Shown piece by piece: positions 7,882 to 16,383 of a stretch of DNA of 64,000 bases; the stretch's first letter is position 1; each line of letters starts with the position of its first letter. The translations under genes and the position numbers were made by a program. The notes below the pieces were generated by a model. That model saw nothing but the letters and a program-made list of their open reading frames with translations. It searched no databases and was not told the origin of the DNA. This stretch comes from Streptomyces sp. NBC_00654 (GTDB taxonomy: Bacteria; Actinomycetota; Actinomycetes; Streptomycetales; Streptomycetaceae): assembly GCF_026341775.1 (NCBI RefSeq), contig NZ_JAPEOB010000003.1, forward strand, positions 930,001 through 994,000. The letters are read 5' to 3'.

Positions 7882-10188
7882 GTGTCCGCGCACCACGCAA
7901 CCGCAGCCGGCACCACGGCCGCCGGTACCGCCGGCGGCACCGCCGCCGAGGTCGAGCTCGCCATCGGTGGCATGACCTGCGCCTCGTGCGCGGCCCGCAT
8001 CGAGAAGAAGCTGAACCGGATGGACGGCGTCGAGGCGACCGTCAACTACGCCACCGAGAAGGCCAAGGTCAGCTACCGGGGCGAGGACATCTCCGTTCAG
8101 GACCTGATCGCCACCGTCGAGGCCACCGGATACACCGCGCAGGAGCCCGCACCGCGCGCACAGGGCCCCGGGAACACCGCCGGCGGCCCCGGGGACGCGG
8201 AGGCGGCCGAGGACGACGCGCTGCGGCCGCTGCGACAGCGGCTCCTGACCGCCGTGCTGCTCGCCGTGCCGGTCATCGCGATGTCGATGATCCCGGCCCT
8301 CCAGTTCGACTACTGGCAGTGGCTCTCCCTCACCCTCACCGCCCCCGTCGTCACCTACGCCGCCTGGCCCTTCCACCGCGCCGCCTGGACCAACGCCAAG
8401 CACGGCGCGGCCACGATGGACACCCTGATCTCCGTCGGCACCTCGGCCGCGTTCCTGTGGTCGCTGTGGGCCCTGTTCTTCGGCACGGCGGGCATGGTCG
8501 GCATGACCCACCCGTTCGAGCTCACCATCGGCCGCAGCGACGGGGCCGGGAACATCTATCTCGAAGCCGCCGCCGGAGTGACCGCGTTCATCCTGGCCGG
8601 GCGCTACTTCGAGGCCCGCTCCAAGCGGAAGGCGGGCGCCGCGCTCAAGGCGCTCCTGGAGCTGGGCGCCAAGGAGGTCACCGTCCTGCGCGACGGGCGC
8701 GAGGTGACCGTGCCGACCGCCGACCTCCAGACCGGTGACCGGTTCGTGGTCCGCCCCGGCGAGAAGATCGCCACCGACGGCACCGTCGTCGAGGGCGCCT
8801 CGGCCGTCGACGCCTCCATGCTCACCGGCGAGTCCGTCCCCGTCGAGGTCGGCGTCGGCGACTCCGTCACCGGGGCCACGCTCAACGCGGGCGGCCGGCT
8901 CGTCGTCGAGGCGACCCGGGTCGGCGCCGACACCCAGCTCGCCCGGATGGCCAAGCTCGTCGAGGACGCCCAGAACGGCAAGGCCGCCGCCCAGCGCCTC
9001 GCCGACCGGATCTCCGCCGTGTTCGTCCCCGTCGTGATCGCCCTCGCGCTCGGCACGCTCGGCTTCTGGCTCGGCAACGGGGCGGGCCTCACCGCCGCGT
9101 TCACGGCCGCCGTCGCCGTACTGATCATCGCCTGCCCCTGCGCCCTCGGGCTCGCCACCCCCACCGCCCTCATGGTCGGCACCGGACGCGGCGCCCAGCT
9201 CGGCATCCTCATCAAGGGCCCCGAAGTCCTCGAAACCACCCGCCGCGTCGACACCATCGTCCTCGACAAGACCGGCACCGTCACCACCGGCAGGATGACC
9301 CTCCTCGACATCCACACCGCCGACGGCACCGACCGCAACGACGTCCTCCGCATCGCCGGAGCCCTCGAACACGCCTCCGAACACCCCATCGCCCAAGCCG
9401 TGGCCACCGGCGCCATGAACGAGGTCGGCACGCTCCCCACCCCCGAGGACTTCGCGAACATCGCGGGCCTCGGAGTCCAGGGCATCGTCGAGGGCCACGC
9501 GGTGCTGGTGGGCCGCGAGAAGCTCCTCGCGGAGTGGGAGATCCACCTCCCCGTGGAGCTGGAGCGCCTGAAGTCGCAGGCCGAGGCCGCGGGCCGTACG
9601 GCCATCGCGGTCGCCTGGGACGGCGAGGCGCGGGCGGTCCTGGAGGTGGCGGACGCGGTGAAGGACACCAGCGCGGAAGCCATCGTGCGGCTGCGGGCCC
9701 TGGGTCTCACCCCGATCCTGCTGACCGGCGACAACCGGGCCGTGGCGGAATCGGTCGCGGCCGAGGTCGGCATCGACGAGGTCTACGCCGAGGTCATGCC
9801 GGAGGACAAGGTCGACGTCGTCAAGCGCCTCCAGGCCGAGGGCCGTTCGGTCGCCATGGTCGGCGACGGCGTCAACGACGCGGCCGCACTGGCCCAGGCC
9901 GACCTGGGCCTGGCGATGGGAACCGGCACGGACGCCGCGATCGAGGCCGGTGACCTGACGCTGGTACGGGGCGACCTGCGGGCCGCCGCCGACGCCATCC
10001 GGCTCTCGCGCCGGACGCTCGGCACCATCCGGACGAACCTGTTCTGGGCCTTCGCCTACAACGTCGGGGCCCTGCCGCTGGCCGCGGCCGGACTGCTCAA
10101 CCCGATGATCGCGGGGGCCGCGATGGCCTTCTCCTCGGTCTTCGTGGTCGGCAACTCGCTGCGACTGCGGGGCTTCAAGGCCTCCTGA
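7882..10188 (+). CDS. copA: Copper-translocating P1B-type ATPase
   Basis: Product of 768 residues; GTG start with GGAGG 6 bases upstream. An N-terminal heavy-metal-binding domain (MTCASC, residues 31-36) is followed by eight expected membrane helices, the actuator TGES loop, the CPC metal-translocation motif in helix 6 (C418-P-C420), the phosphorylated DKTGT motif (D462), the HP dipeptide (SEHPIA) and a GDGVND hinge. This is a Cu(I) exporter in the plasma membrane. It diverges from cutC and has its own CsoR-like operator. Its stop codon lies inside a tandem repeat (10184-10250). No CopZ chaperone gene is adjacent. Confidence 0.96.
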   Translation: MSAHHATAAGTTAAGTAGGTAAEVELAIGGMTCASCAARIEKKLNRMDGVEATVNYATEKAKVSYRGEDISVQDLIATVEATGYTAQEPAPRAQGPGNTAGGPGDAEAAEDDALRPLRQRLLTAVLLAVPVIAMSMIPALQFDYWQWLSLTLTAPVVTYAAWPFHRAAWTNAKHGAATMDTLISVGTSAAFLWSLWALFFGTAGMVGMTHPFELTIGRSDGAGNIYLEAAAGVTAFILAGRYFEARSKRKAGAALKALLELGAKEVTVLRDGREVTVPTADLQTGDRFVVRPGEKIATDGTVVEGASAVDASMLTGESVPVEVGVGDSVTGATLNAGGRLVVEATRVGADTQLARMAKLVEDAQNGKAAAQRLADRISAVFVPVVIALALGTLGFWLGNGAGLTAAFTAAVAVLIIACPCALGLATPTALMVGTGRGAQLGILIKGPEVLETTRRVDTIVLDKTGTVTTGRMTLLDIHTADGTDRNDVLRIAGALEHASEHPIAQAVATGAMNEVGTLPTPEDFANIAGLGVQGIVEGHAVLVGREKLLAEWEIHLPVELERLKSQAEAAGRTAIAVAWDGEARAVLEVADAVKDTSAEAIVRLRALGLTPILLTGDNRAVAESVAAEVGIDEVYAEVMPEDKVDVVKRLQAEGRSVAMVGDGVNDAAALAQADLGLAMGTGTDAAIEAGDLTLVRGDLRAAADAIRLSRRTLGTIRTNLFWAFAYNVGALPLAAAGLLNPMIAGAAMAFSSVFVVGNSLRLRGFKAS

Positions 10189-10250
10189 GCGTTGGGGACT
10201 CCCGAGCGTCGAACCTCCTGAGCGTTCGGGACTCCTGAGCGTTCGGGACT
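10184..10250. repeat. 17-bp tandem repeat containing the copA stop codon
   Basis: Unit CCTGAGCGTTCGGGACT occurs at 10184-10200 (one change), degenerate at 10201-10216, then at 10217-10233 and 10234-10250. The first copy contains the TGA of copA, so the gene's 3' end has been tandemly duplicated into the intergenic space. Confidence 0.85.
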
Positions 10251-10278
10251 CCTGACGCCGCCGACTGTCCGCCCAGGG

Positions 10279-11157
10279 CTATCCGCCCACGACGAACCGG
10301 ACCCGCGTTCCCGGCACGGCCTGCGCCGCCGCCGGGAGCGCGGGTTCCGGCACGACCCCGACGACCGGGTAACCCCCGGTCGTCGGATGGTCGTTGAGGA
10401 ACACCACGGGCCGCCCGTCCGGCGGCACCTGGATCGCCCCGAGCACCAGCCCCTCGCTGGGCAGCTCCCCCTCGCGGGCCCGCTCCAGGGCCGGTCCCTC
10501 GGTGCGCAGGCCGATGCGGTTGCTGTGCGGCGAGACCCGGTACGCGGCGGTGGTGAGCGTACGCAGCGCGGCTTCGGTGAACCACGTGTGGCGGGGGCCC
10601 GGACGCACGGGGAGCACCAGCTCGGTGGGGGCGGCGGGCCAGGGCACGGCGTCGGGGAGCGGGAGCCCGTACGCCCCCGGGGGGCCGGGTGGGAGACCCA
10701 GCGGGAGTACGTCCCCGTCGCGCAGGGGCGCGGGCCCGAGCCCCGAGAGCAGGTCGGCCGAGCGGCTGCCCAGCACCGGTTCCGGCACCAGGCCGCCCGC
10801 GAACGCCAGATAGCCGCGCAGCCCGGTCAGCGCGGGCCCCACGTCGAGGACCGCACCCGCCGGTACGCGGACGGGGGCGCCCCAGGCCACCGGCCTGCCG
10901 TCGACCGTCACCCGGCACCCCGCACCGCCGACGACGGCCACCACGGACCGGGCCGGGCGGACCGCGCAGCCGGTGACCGTGGTCTCCAGGACGGCCGCGC
11001 CGGGCGGGTTGCCGGCCAGCCGGTTGGCCAGCCGGGCGGCGGGCGCGTCCAGGGCTCCGGCCCGCCCCACACCGAGGTGCGCCCAGCCCGTCCGCCCCTC
11101 GTCCTGCACGGTGGTCAGGGCACCGGCACGGATCACGTCGAGCGTGTGAGGGGTCAT
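10279..11157 (-). CDS. pxpC: 5-oxoprolinase subunit C (biotin-dependent carboxyltransferase-like, KipA family)
   Basis: Product of 292 residues. The ATG at 11157 overlaps the pxpB stop (ATGA), indicating translational coupling; a second ATG two codons upstream is also possible. Conserved features are GALTTVQDEGRTGW at the N-terminus, GALD, a central RVSPHSNRIGLR segment and the C-terminal PTTGGYPVVGVV motif. PxpC works with PxpA and PxpB to hydrolyse 5-oxoproline to glutamate using ATP in the cytosol, disposing of a spontaneous glutamine/glutamate breakdown product. It is the last gene of a pxpA-pxpB-pxpC operon. Confidence 0.93.
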   Translation of the reverse strand: MTPHTLDVIRAGALTTVQDEGRTGWAHLGVGRAGALDAPAARLANRLAGNPPGAAVLETTVTGCAVRPARSVVAVVGGAGCRVTVDGRPVAWGAPVRVPAGAVLDVGPALTGLRGYLAFAGGLVPEPVLGSRSADLLSGLGPAPLRDGDVLPLGLPPGPPGAYGLPLPDAVPWPAAPTELVLPVRPGPRHTWFTEAALRTLTTAAYRVSPHSNRIGLRTEGPALERAREGELPSEGLVLGAIQVPPDGRPVVFLNDHPTTGGYPVVGVVPEPALPAAAQAVPGTRVRFVVGG

Positions 11158-12086
11158 GGGCATGTCTCGGCCGTACGCTCCGCCGTCGTTCCCGCGGCCG
11201 TGCGCTCCACCGCACTCCCCGTAGCCGTGCGCTCCACCGCACTCCCCGCCGGGACGAACCTCACGCGGGTGCCCGGCCCCAGGAGGGCGGCCGGTTCGCG
11301 GGCCGGGTCCCACAGGGCGCCCGGCTCCGGCATCCGGCCGATGAGCTGCCAACCGCCGGGCGAGGGGCGCGGGTAGACCCCGGTATAGGGCCCGGCGAGG
11401 GCCAGCGCCCCGGCCGGGACCTTCGTGCGCGGGGTCGTACGCCGGGGCACGTGCAACTGCTCGGGCAGCCCCGTGAGATAGCCGAAGCCGGGCGCGAAGC
11501 CGCAGAAGGCCACCCGGAATTCGGCACGGGAGTGGATACGCGCGACCTCGTCCACGGCGACGCCCCAGACCGCCGCGACCTCGGCGAGGTCCGGGCCGTC
11601 GTAGACGACGGGGATCTCCACCGCCTCGCCCGTTTCGCGGCGCAGCGGCGGTATCGGCCAGGAGGCGAGGTCGCGGGCGAACCGGGCCAGGGCGTCACCC
11701 GTGCGGTCCGCGATGCCGTCGAGGAGCACCGTACGGGCACCGGGGACGATCTCGCGGACGGCGGGGAGTTCACCGCGGGCGCGGCGGCGGAGCAGCTCCG
11801 CGTGGAAGGCCTCGGCGTGTTCGCCGCAGGCCAGTTCGACGAGGAACGCCCGCCGCCCGGCGGGAAGCACCCGCACCCCGGATCCCCCGGGAGCCGCCCG
11901 CACCCCAAATTCCCCGGGAGCCGCCTGCGCGCCGGACTTCCCGGACACCTCACGCGCCCCGGATTCCCCGGGCACCGGAGCCGCCTCACGCGCCCCGGGC
12001 ACCACTCCCGCTGCCCCTGGCACTCCCAACGCTCCCGGCACTCCCAACGCCCCGGCCCCTCCGGGTGCCTCGCGCTCCCCGTTCAC
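11154..12086 (-). CDS. pxpB: 5-oxoprolinase subunit B (KipI family) with long N-terminal extension
   Basis: Starting at GTG 12086, which overlaps the pxpA stop (GTGA), the product has 310 residues. The KipI core begins about residue 70 (VRVLPAGRRAFLVELACGE) and includes RVAFCGFAPGFGYLTGLP and the GGWQLIGR motif. The first ~68 residues are Gly/Pro/Ala-rich repeats (GALGVPGALGVPGAAG and similar), absent from ordinary PxpB proteins of ~200-230 residues. The C-terminus also repeats GSAVERTA twice. Either the core is translated from an internal GTG or the protein truly carries a collagen-like tail. Second gene of the pxpABC operon. Confidence 0.88.
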   Translation of the reverse strand: MNGEREAPGGAGALGVPGALGVPGAAGVVPGAREAAPVPGESGAREVSGKSGAQAAPGEFGVRAAPGGSGVRVLPAGRRAFLVELACGEHAEAFHAELLRRRARGELPAVREIVPGARTVLLDGIADRTGDALARFARDLASWPIPPLRRETGEAVEIPVVYDGPDLAEVAAVWGVAVDEVARIHSRAEFRVAFCGFAPGFGYLTGLPEQLHVPRRTTPRTKVPAGALALAGPYTGVYPRPSPGGWQLIGRMPEPGALWDPAREPAALLGPGTRVRFVPAGSAVERTATGSAVERTAAGTTAERTAETCP

Positions 12087-12838
12087 GCGAAGGCCCGCAC
12101 CGCGACGCCCGCCTCTTCCAGCGCGGTCCGCACCCGGCGCGCGAGGGCCGCCGCGCCCGGGGTGTCCCCGTGGACGCACAGCGAGCGCGCCGCGACCGGT
12201 ATCCGGCTGCCGTCGGCTCCGGTCACCGCCCGCTCGACGGCCATGCCGACACTGCGGCGTACGACCTCGTCCGCGTCGTGCACCACCGCCCCGGGTTCAC
12301 CGCGCGGGACCAGAGTGCCCCGCGGGGTGTACGCGCGGTCGGCGAAGGCTTCCTCGACGGCGGGCAGCCCCGCGGCCGCGGCGTGGGCGAGCAGCCGGGA
12401 GCCGGGCAGGCCGAGGACGGCGAGGCCGCCGCCGCCCGCGAGCCGGACGCCCTCGACGACGGCCGCGGCCTGGTCGTCGTCCCAGACCGCGCGGTTGTAG
12501 AGGGCTCCGTGCGGTTTGACGTACGAGACCGTGGAACCGGCCGCCTCCGCGAAGACCCGCAGGGCGCCGATCTGGTAGGCGATCTCGGCGGTCAGCTCGG
12601 GGGCCGGCACATCCATCGAGCGACGCCCGAACCCGGCCAGGTCCCGGTACGAGACCTGGGCCCCGATCCGTACGCCGCCCTCGGCCGCCGCGTCGCAGAC
12701 CCGCCGCATCACGGAGGCGTCGCCCGCGTGGAAGCCGCAGGCCACATTGGCGCTGGTGACACACGCGAGGAGCGCGTCGTCGTCGGTGAGGGTCCAGTGC
12801 CCGAAGCCTTCACCGAGATCCGCGTTGAGATCCATCAT
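12083..12838 (-). CDS. pxpA: 5-oxoprolinase subunit A (LamB/YcsF family)
   Basis: Product of 251 residues. Hallmark N-terminus MDLNADLGEGFG, then SANVACGFHAGD and YVKPHGALYN, which are YcsF signatures. Three adjacent candidate starts exist (GTG 12841, ATG 12838, ATG 12835) and none has a clear ribosome-binding site, so a leaderless or short-leader transcript is possible. PxpA is the first gene of the operon. A TTGTT-C-AACAA palindrome lies 20 bases upstream, between it and a divergent FCD-type GntR regulator, which probably controls both. Confidence 0.94.
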   Translation of the reverse strand: MMDLNADLGEGFGHWTLTDDDALLACVTSANVACGFHAGDASVMRRVCDAAAEGGVRIGAQVSYRDLAGFGRRSMDVPAPELTAEIAYQIGALRVFAEAAGSTVSYVKPHGALYNRAVWDDDQAAAVVEGVRLAGGGGLAVLGLPGSRLLAHAAAAGLPAVEEAFADRAYTPRGTLVPRGEPGAVVHDADEVVRRSVGMAVERAVTGADGSRIPVAARSLCVHGDTPGAAALARRVRTALEEAGVAVRAFA

Positions 12839-12857
12839 CACGGGCGCACGCTAACGA

Positions 12858-12868
12858 TTGTTCAACAA
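12858..12868. promoter_or_regulatory. Putative operator of the FadR/FCD-type GntR regulator
   Basis: TTGTTCAACAA is a perfect inverted repeat around a single base, in the space between pxpA and the divergent GntR gene. FadR-subfamily regulators bind short sites of the TnGTnnnACnA type, which this fits. Control of pxpABC and autoregulation are inferred. Confidence 0.5.
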
Positions 12869-12976
12869 CCCGGCAAGGCCCGGTCCGGGGAACGGGACAC
12901 CCGTACGGTTCACTGGGCGTACACAGCACACGCACCACACCACACAGCGGAACACGGCGACAAGCAGGGGCGGGGC

Positions 12977-13717
12977 ATGGCAGGCGCGACGTCAGGGGCA
13001 GGGGCGGGAACGGCGGGGCGGACCGGCACGCCGGATCTCTCCGAACTGGCCGCCGACAGCGCCTCCCCGGCCCGTTCCGGCACCGCCGAACGCGTCGCCG
13101 CCATCCTGCGCGACCGGATCTCGCAAGGCTGTTTCCCACCGGGCAGCCGGCTCTCCGAGGAGTCCATCGCCGGTGCGCTCGCCGTCTCCAGGAACACCCT
13201 GCGCGAGGCGTTCCGGCTGCTCTCCCACGAACGCCTCCTGGAACACCGCCTGAACAAGGGCGTCTTCGTCCGCATACTGGCCGTCGACGACCTGGTGGAC
13301 ATCTACCGCGTGCGCCTGCTGGTCGAGTGCGCGGCCCTGCGCGCGCTGGGCGAGCCGCCGTACGACGTGACGGACGTCGAAGCCGCTGTGGCCACCGGGG
13401 AGCAGGCCGCCCTGGCGGACGACTGGGCGGCCTGCTCGACCGCGAACATCCGCTTCCACCAGGCCCTGGCCGGGCTGGCCGGCAGCCCGCGCACCGACGA
13501 GCTGATGCGCAACGTCCTGGCCGAGCTGCGGCTCGCCTTCCATGTGATGGCCGACCCGCGCCGCTTCCACGAGCCCTATCTGACCCGCAACCGAGAGATC
13601 ACGGACAGGCTCGCCGAGGGCGACGCGGCGGGCGCCGAGCGGCTGCTCGCCTTCTACCTGGAGGACTCCCGCCGCCAGCTCGCGGAGGCGTACGCGGAAC
13701 AGCTCACGGCCCAGTAG
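12977..13717 (+). CDS. GntR family transcriptional regulator, FCD domain
   Basis: Product of 246 residues from ATG 12977, with GGGG upstream. A winged helix at residues ~35-100 (ERVAAILRDRISQGCFPPGSRLSEESIAGALAVSRNTLREAFRLL) precedes an all-helical FCD ligand-binding domain with candidate metal ligands (D/H residues in NIRFHQALAG and the HEPYLTRNREI region). It diverges from pxpABC and probably senses a carboxylate such as 5-oxoproline or glutamate. The first ~30 residues are Gly/Ala/Thr-rich and likely disordered. The last codons and stop are part of a tandem repeat that continues past the gene. Confidence 0.9.
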   Translation: MAGATSGAGAGTAGRTGTPDLSELAADSASPARSGTAERVAAILRDRISQGCFPPGSRLSEESIAGALAVSRNTLREAFRLLSHERLLEHRLNKGVFVRILAVDDLVDIYRVRLLVECAALRALGEPPYDVTDVEAAVATGEQAALADDWAACSTANIRFHQALAGLAGSPRTDELMRNVLAELRLAFHVMADPRRFHEPYLTRNREITDRLAEGDAAGAERLLAFYLEDSRRQLAEAYAEQLTAQ

Positions 13718-13791
13718 GCCCGGCCGCGGAACGGCTCACAGCCCAGTGGCCCCCGGTCGCGGAACAGCTCACAGCCCAGTGGCCCCCCGGC
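13694..13791. repeat. 32-33-bp tandem repeat starting in the gntR 3' end
   Basis: GCGGAACAGCTCACGGCCCA begins a unit that occurs three times, at 13694, 13726 and 13759. The first copy encodes the last residues (AEQLTAQ) and stop codon of the regulator. The rest of the 325-base gap to the next gene holds no convincing gene. Confidence 0.85.
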
Positions 13792-13932
13792 CGCCGAACC
13801 CCGTCGGCCCACCTCTCCGGCGTACCCGCCCCTGGAGTGACCCCGATGCCTCCCGCGCTCCCCGCCACGTACGTCGTCCCGTTCGCCGCCCTGGCCCTGG
13901 ACACCCTGCCGGGCCACTGACCCCACGCGCCG

Positions 13933-13986
13933 CGTACGGACCGTACGAACTCCCGGGTTGGCTCACAACACTCTGCCCACTAGGTG
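13933..13986 (+). promoter_or_regulatory. Candidate promoter and palindrome upstream of the three-gene operon
   Basis: A perfect palindrome CGTACGG-A-CCGTACG (13933-13947) lies 10 bases before TTGGCT (13958-13963), which is followed after 17 bases by TAGGTG (13981-13986). This is a plausible promoter with an upstream operator for the operon starting at 14043. The call is by consensus only. Confidence 0.4.
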
Positions 13987-14042
13987 AACGCGCATCTACC
14001 ATGGCCCTGTTGACAGATAACTGACCACACACGGGGTGCCAG

Positions 14043-14567
14043 GTGTCAGAACTGATCAGCATTGCCACAGCACTTGCACCGGCCTTCACCAGCGCCGCGA
14101 CCATGTTCGGCTCCGCCGTGCTGACCTCGGCCTCCGACCGCATCGCGGATCAGACCGTGACCGCGGGTGAGGGATTCTTCCGCCGCCTCGTCTCCAGGAA
14201 CCGGGAGACAGGGGGAGAACAAGCCACTGATCCGGCGGGCGCGCCCACGCAGGGAGCACACGGAACGGACAGCGGGCTCGACGCCGAACGCGCCGACGAG
14301 CTGGACGCGCTGCTGGACAGCCTCGACGAGGAGGAGCGGCGCAAACTCGCCCAGGCCGTGACCGCCTGGCTGCGCGGCCCCTCCCGGGAGCTGGACGCCG
14401 ACCACCTGGTGGGCCATGTGCACCGGGTCTCCGGGGTCCCCGCTCCCGCCCCCGTTACGCACATCACGCACAACAAGGCCATCGCGCAAGGCCGTTACTC
14501 CATCGCCGCCAACCACATCAACACCGTCATCGTGGGCGGGGAGCAGCCACCGCAGGACCAGAGATGA
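14043..14567 (+). CDS. Unrecognised soluble protein with C-terminal SIAAxHI motif
   Basis: Product of 174 residues, GTG start with GGGG about 10 bases upstream. I do not recognise a family. Residues 1-45 are Ala/Thr/Ser-rich and could form an amphipathic or membrane-active helix (SIATALAPAFTSAATMFGSA). Residues 90-125 are charged and helical (DELDALLDSLDEEERRKLAQ). The C-terminus carries QGRYSIAANHINTVIVGG, beta-prone and rich in N/I/A. The next gene overlaps by 4 bases (ATGA), and its product carries the near-copy TGPQSIAATHIDSL at its N-terminus. Paired short motifs in adjacent products recall bacterial amyloid-signalling or adaptor motifs; that is inference. Confidence 0.75.
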   Translation: MSELISIATALAPAFTSAATMFGSAVLTSASDRIADQTVTAGEGFFRRLVSRNRETGGEQATDPAGAPTQGAHGTDSGLDAERADELDALLDSLDEEERRKLAQAVTAWLRGPSRELDADHLVGHVHRVSGVPAPAPVTHITHNKAIAQGRYSIAANHINTVIVGGEQPPQDQR

Positions 14568-15415
14568 CCACCCCGGGCCACGGGAGCCCCTCACGCGACT
14601 CCGCGCAGTCCACCGGCCCTCAGAGCATCGCGGCCACCCACATCGACTCCCTCACACAGAACATCATCAGCATGGGCGCCTCGCCCGTCGCCGGCTGGCT
14701 GCTCCTCGTGCCGGTCTGCTTCGTGGTGGTGTACGCGGTGCTGGGCTGGCCCTCCGGTGGTTTCGAGGGACAGGCGGGCTGGTTCACGCTGTTCCTGCTG
14801 TTCCTGACGGCCGCCGCGCTCGGCGCCGTACGCCACCTCACCCGGCCCGGCGGCACGGAACGGCGGAGGAACGGGGCCGGGAACGGACGGCGGAAGGGGA
14901 ACGCGGACGGACTGCGGAACGGGGACGGACAGCGGAACAGGGCCGGGAACGGGCCGGGGAAGAGGCCCGGCCGCCGGCTGCTGTGGGTGCCGCTGGCCTC
15001 GCTCCTGTTCTCCCTGCTGAGCTGGGTGAGCTTCGAAGCCCTGGCCGGCAACAGCCAGGTGCCGGTGAACATCGAGATCGTGGGCACACAGCCGCTCGAC
15101 GGGGTGCAGAGGCGGACGCTGACCCTGATCGTCGCGGCACCGGCCGCCGAGGACCGCCGCGACCGGCTGCGCCTCGCCCTGACGATCAGCGAGGAGAACC
15201 CCGCCAAACCGGCCTGTGTCCACCGGGCCACGGCGACCATCACCGCGAGGACAGCGAGCGTCACACCGCGCATGGAGTCCGTACCCGCCCGGTCCGAACG
15301 GGACTTCACGCTGGGCACCCGGGGCACCCCGGTGGAATTCACCCTGGACGTGACGAGCGATTCACGGTGCCCCATGCGTCTGGAGAAAGCGCTCGGCACC
15401 CTGCACAACGGCTGA
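14564..15415 (+). CDS. Unrecognised three-helix membrane protein with N-terminal SIAAxHI motif
   Basis: Product of 283 residues overlapping the preceding gene by 4 bases. N-terminal motif GPQSIAATHIDSLTQNIISMG (first 36 residues), then hydrophobic segments at about 41-62, 70-88 and 133-155. Between helices 2 and 3 is a very basic Asn/Gly/Arg tract (RRRNGAGNGRRKGN and repeats), which by the positive-inside rule is cytoplasmic. This puts the N-terminal motif inside the cell and the final ~125-residue beta-rich region outside. That outer region contains two Cys that could form a disulphide. The family is not recognised. Topology and operon position suggest a bridge between the cytoplasmic first protein and the lipoprotein encoded next. 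Confidence 0.78.
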   Translation: MTTPGHGSPSRDSAQSTGPQSIAATHIDSLTQNIISMGASPVAGWLLLVPVCFVVVYAVLGWPSGGFEGQAGWFTLFLLFLTAAALGAVRHLTRPGGTERRRNGAGNGRRKGNADGLRNGDGQRNRAGNGPGKRPGRRLLWVPLASLLFSLLSWVSFEALAGNSQVPVNIEIVGTQPLDGVQRRTLTLIVAAPAAEDRRDRLRLALTISEENPAKPACVHRATATITARTASVTPRMESVPARSERDFTLGTRGTPVEFTLDVTSDSRCPMRLEKALGTLHNG

Positions 15416-15441
15416 CGCACACACGACATCTGGGGGACCCC

Positions 15442-16329
15442 ATGGCCGGAGCAGCACGGTACCGACGGTTGGCCCTTGTCCCTGCGGCGCTCCTCACCCT
15501 GAGCCTCTCGGGATGCGGCACCGAGTCCATCCTGAACGACGACACCCGGGTCGGCTCGAAGAGCGATCAGCCGGGTACGAGCTACTCCCCGCACGACGGG
15601 GAGTTCAACGGCCTGGACATCACGGTCATCGACGCCCTGTTCCGGGATCTCGGGTACGACTCGCCGCGGCCGATCCCCGTCCAGTCCAAGAACCGGACGC
15701 GGGACCTGCACGACGGGGACATACATCTGGTCGCCGCCACGTTCTCGATCACCCCGAAGCGCATGCAGACCGAGGCGAAGGGCGGCGAAGGGCTCGACTT
15801 CGTGGGCCCGTACGCCTCCACGCAGCAGGGCGTCCTCGTCGCGGACGGCGACACCGGCATCCAGGAACTGTCCGACCTCGACGGCAAGCAGGTCTGTGTG
15901 TGGAAGGGCACGACCTCCGACACCGAGCTGAGCGGCAAGGCGTACGAGAACATCCGCCTGCGCCGGGAGACCGACGCCCGCACCTGTGTGCAGGCGCTGC
16001 TGGACGGGCATGTGTCCGCCGTCTCCACGGACCAGCTGATCCTGTACGGATTCATGGAGCACTACCGGGGCAGACTCAAGGTCGTGCCGGAGATCAAGTT
16101 CGGCGAGCCCAACGACTACGGCATCGCGATGGTCAAGGGGCACCGCGAGGACTGCGAGAAGCTGCGCGACGCCCTCAAGCACTATGTGAGCGGACCTGAC
16201 TGGGACCGTGACGTCGAGAACAATCTGCCGCAGCTCCCCAAGAGCGAACGGGACGAGGCGCACCCCACGGAGGACGAGATCTCCTCGCTGTCCTGCGTGG
16301 ACGAACCGAAGAACATGCCGACCGGCTGA
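15442..16329 (+). CDS. Glutamate-type solute-binding lipoprotein (SBP family 3)
   Basis: Product of 295 residues with a lipoprotein signal peptide (ALLTLSLSGC, lipid-modified Cys25). The mature protein is an amino-acid-binding fold: FNGLDITVIDALFRDLGY, the ITPKRM segment, GVLVADGDTGIQELSDLDGKQVCV hinge region and STDQLILYGF. It starts 27 bases after the membrane-protein gene and is very probably in the same operon. No permease or ATPase genes are nearby, so it may sense rather than import, as the GlnH/GlnX pair does with PknG in mycobacteria (analogy only). It should sit on the outer face of the membrane. Confidence 0.88.
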   Translation: MAGAARYRRLALVPAALLTLSLSGCGTESILNDDTRVGSKSDQPGTSYSPHDGEFNGLDITVIDALFRDLGYDSPRPIPVQSKNRTRDLHDGDIHLVAATFSITPKRMQTEAKGGEGLDFVGPYASTQQGVLVADGDTGIQELSDLDGKQVCVWKGTTSDTELSGKAYENIRLRRETDARTCVQALLDGHVSAVSTDQLILYGFMEHYRGRLKVVPEIKFGEPNDYGIAMVKGHREDCEKLRDALKHYVSGPDWDRDVENNLPQLPKSERDEAHPTEDEISSLSCVDEPKNMPTG

Positions 16330-16370
16330 TCCACGCGCACGCTCCCCGGGCCCGGCCGCGGGGCACCCTC

Positions 16371-16376
16371 TAGGGT
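16371..16376 (+). promoter_or_regulatory. -10 box of a leaderless transcript (HD gene)
   Basis: TAGGGT lies 7 bases before the ATG at 16384, so transcription should start at or next to the start codon. No ribosome-binding site is present, consistent with a leaderless mRNA. Confidence 0.5.
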
Positions 16377-16383
16377 CGGGCCC

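Noticed and set aside
13846..13920. Short frame MPPALPATYVVPFAALALDTLPGH
   Set aside because: Only 24 codons, no ribosome-binding site at proper spacing and no conservation known to me; it lies in repeat-derived intergenic DNA.
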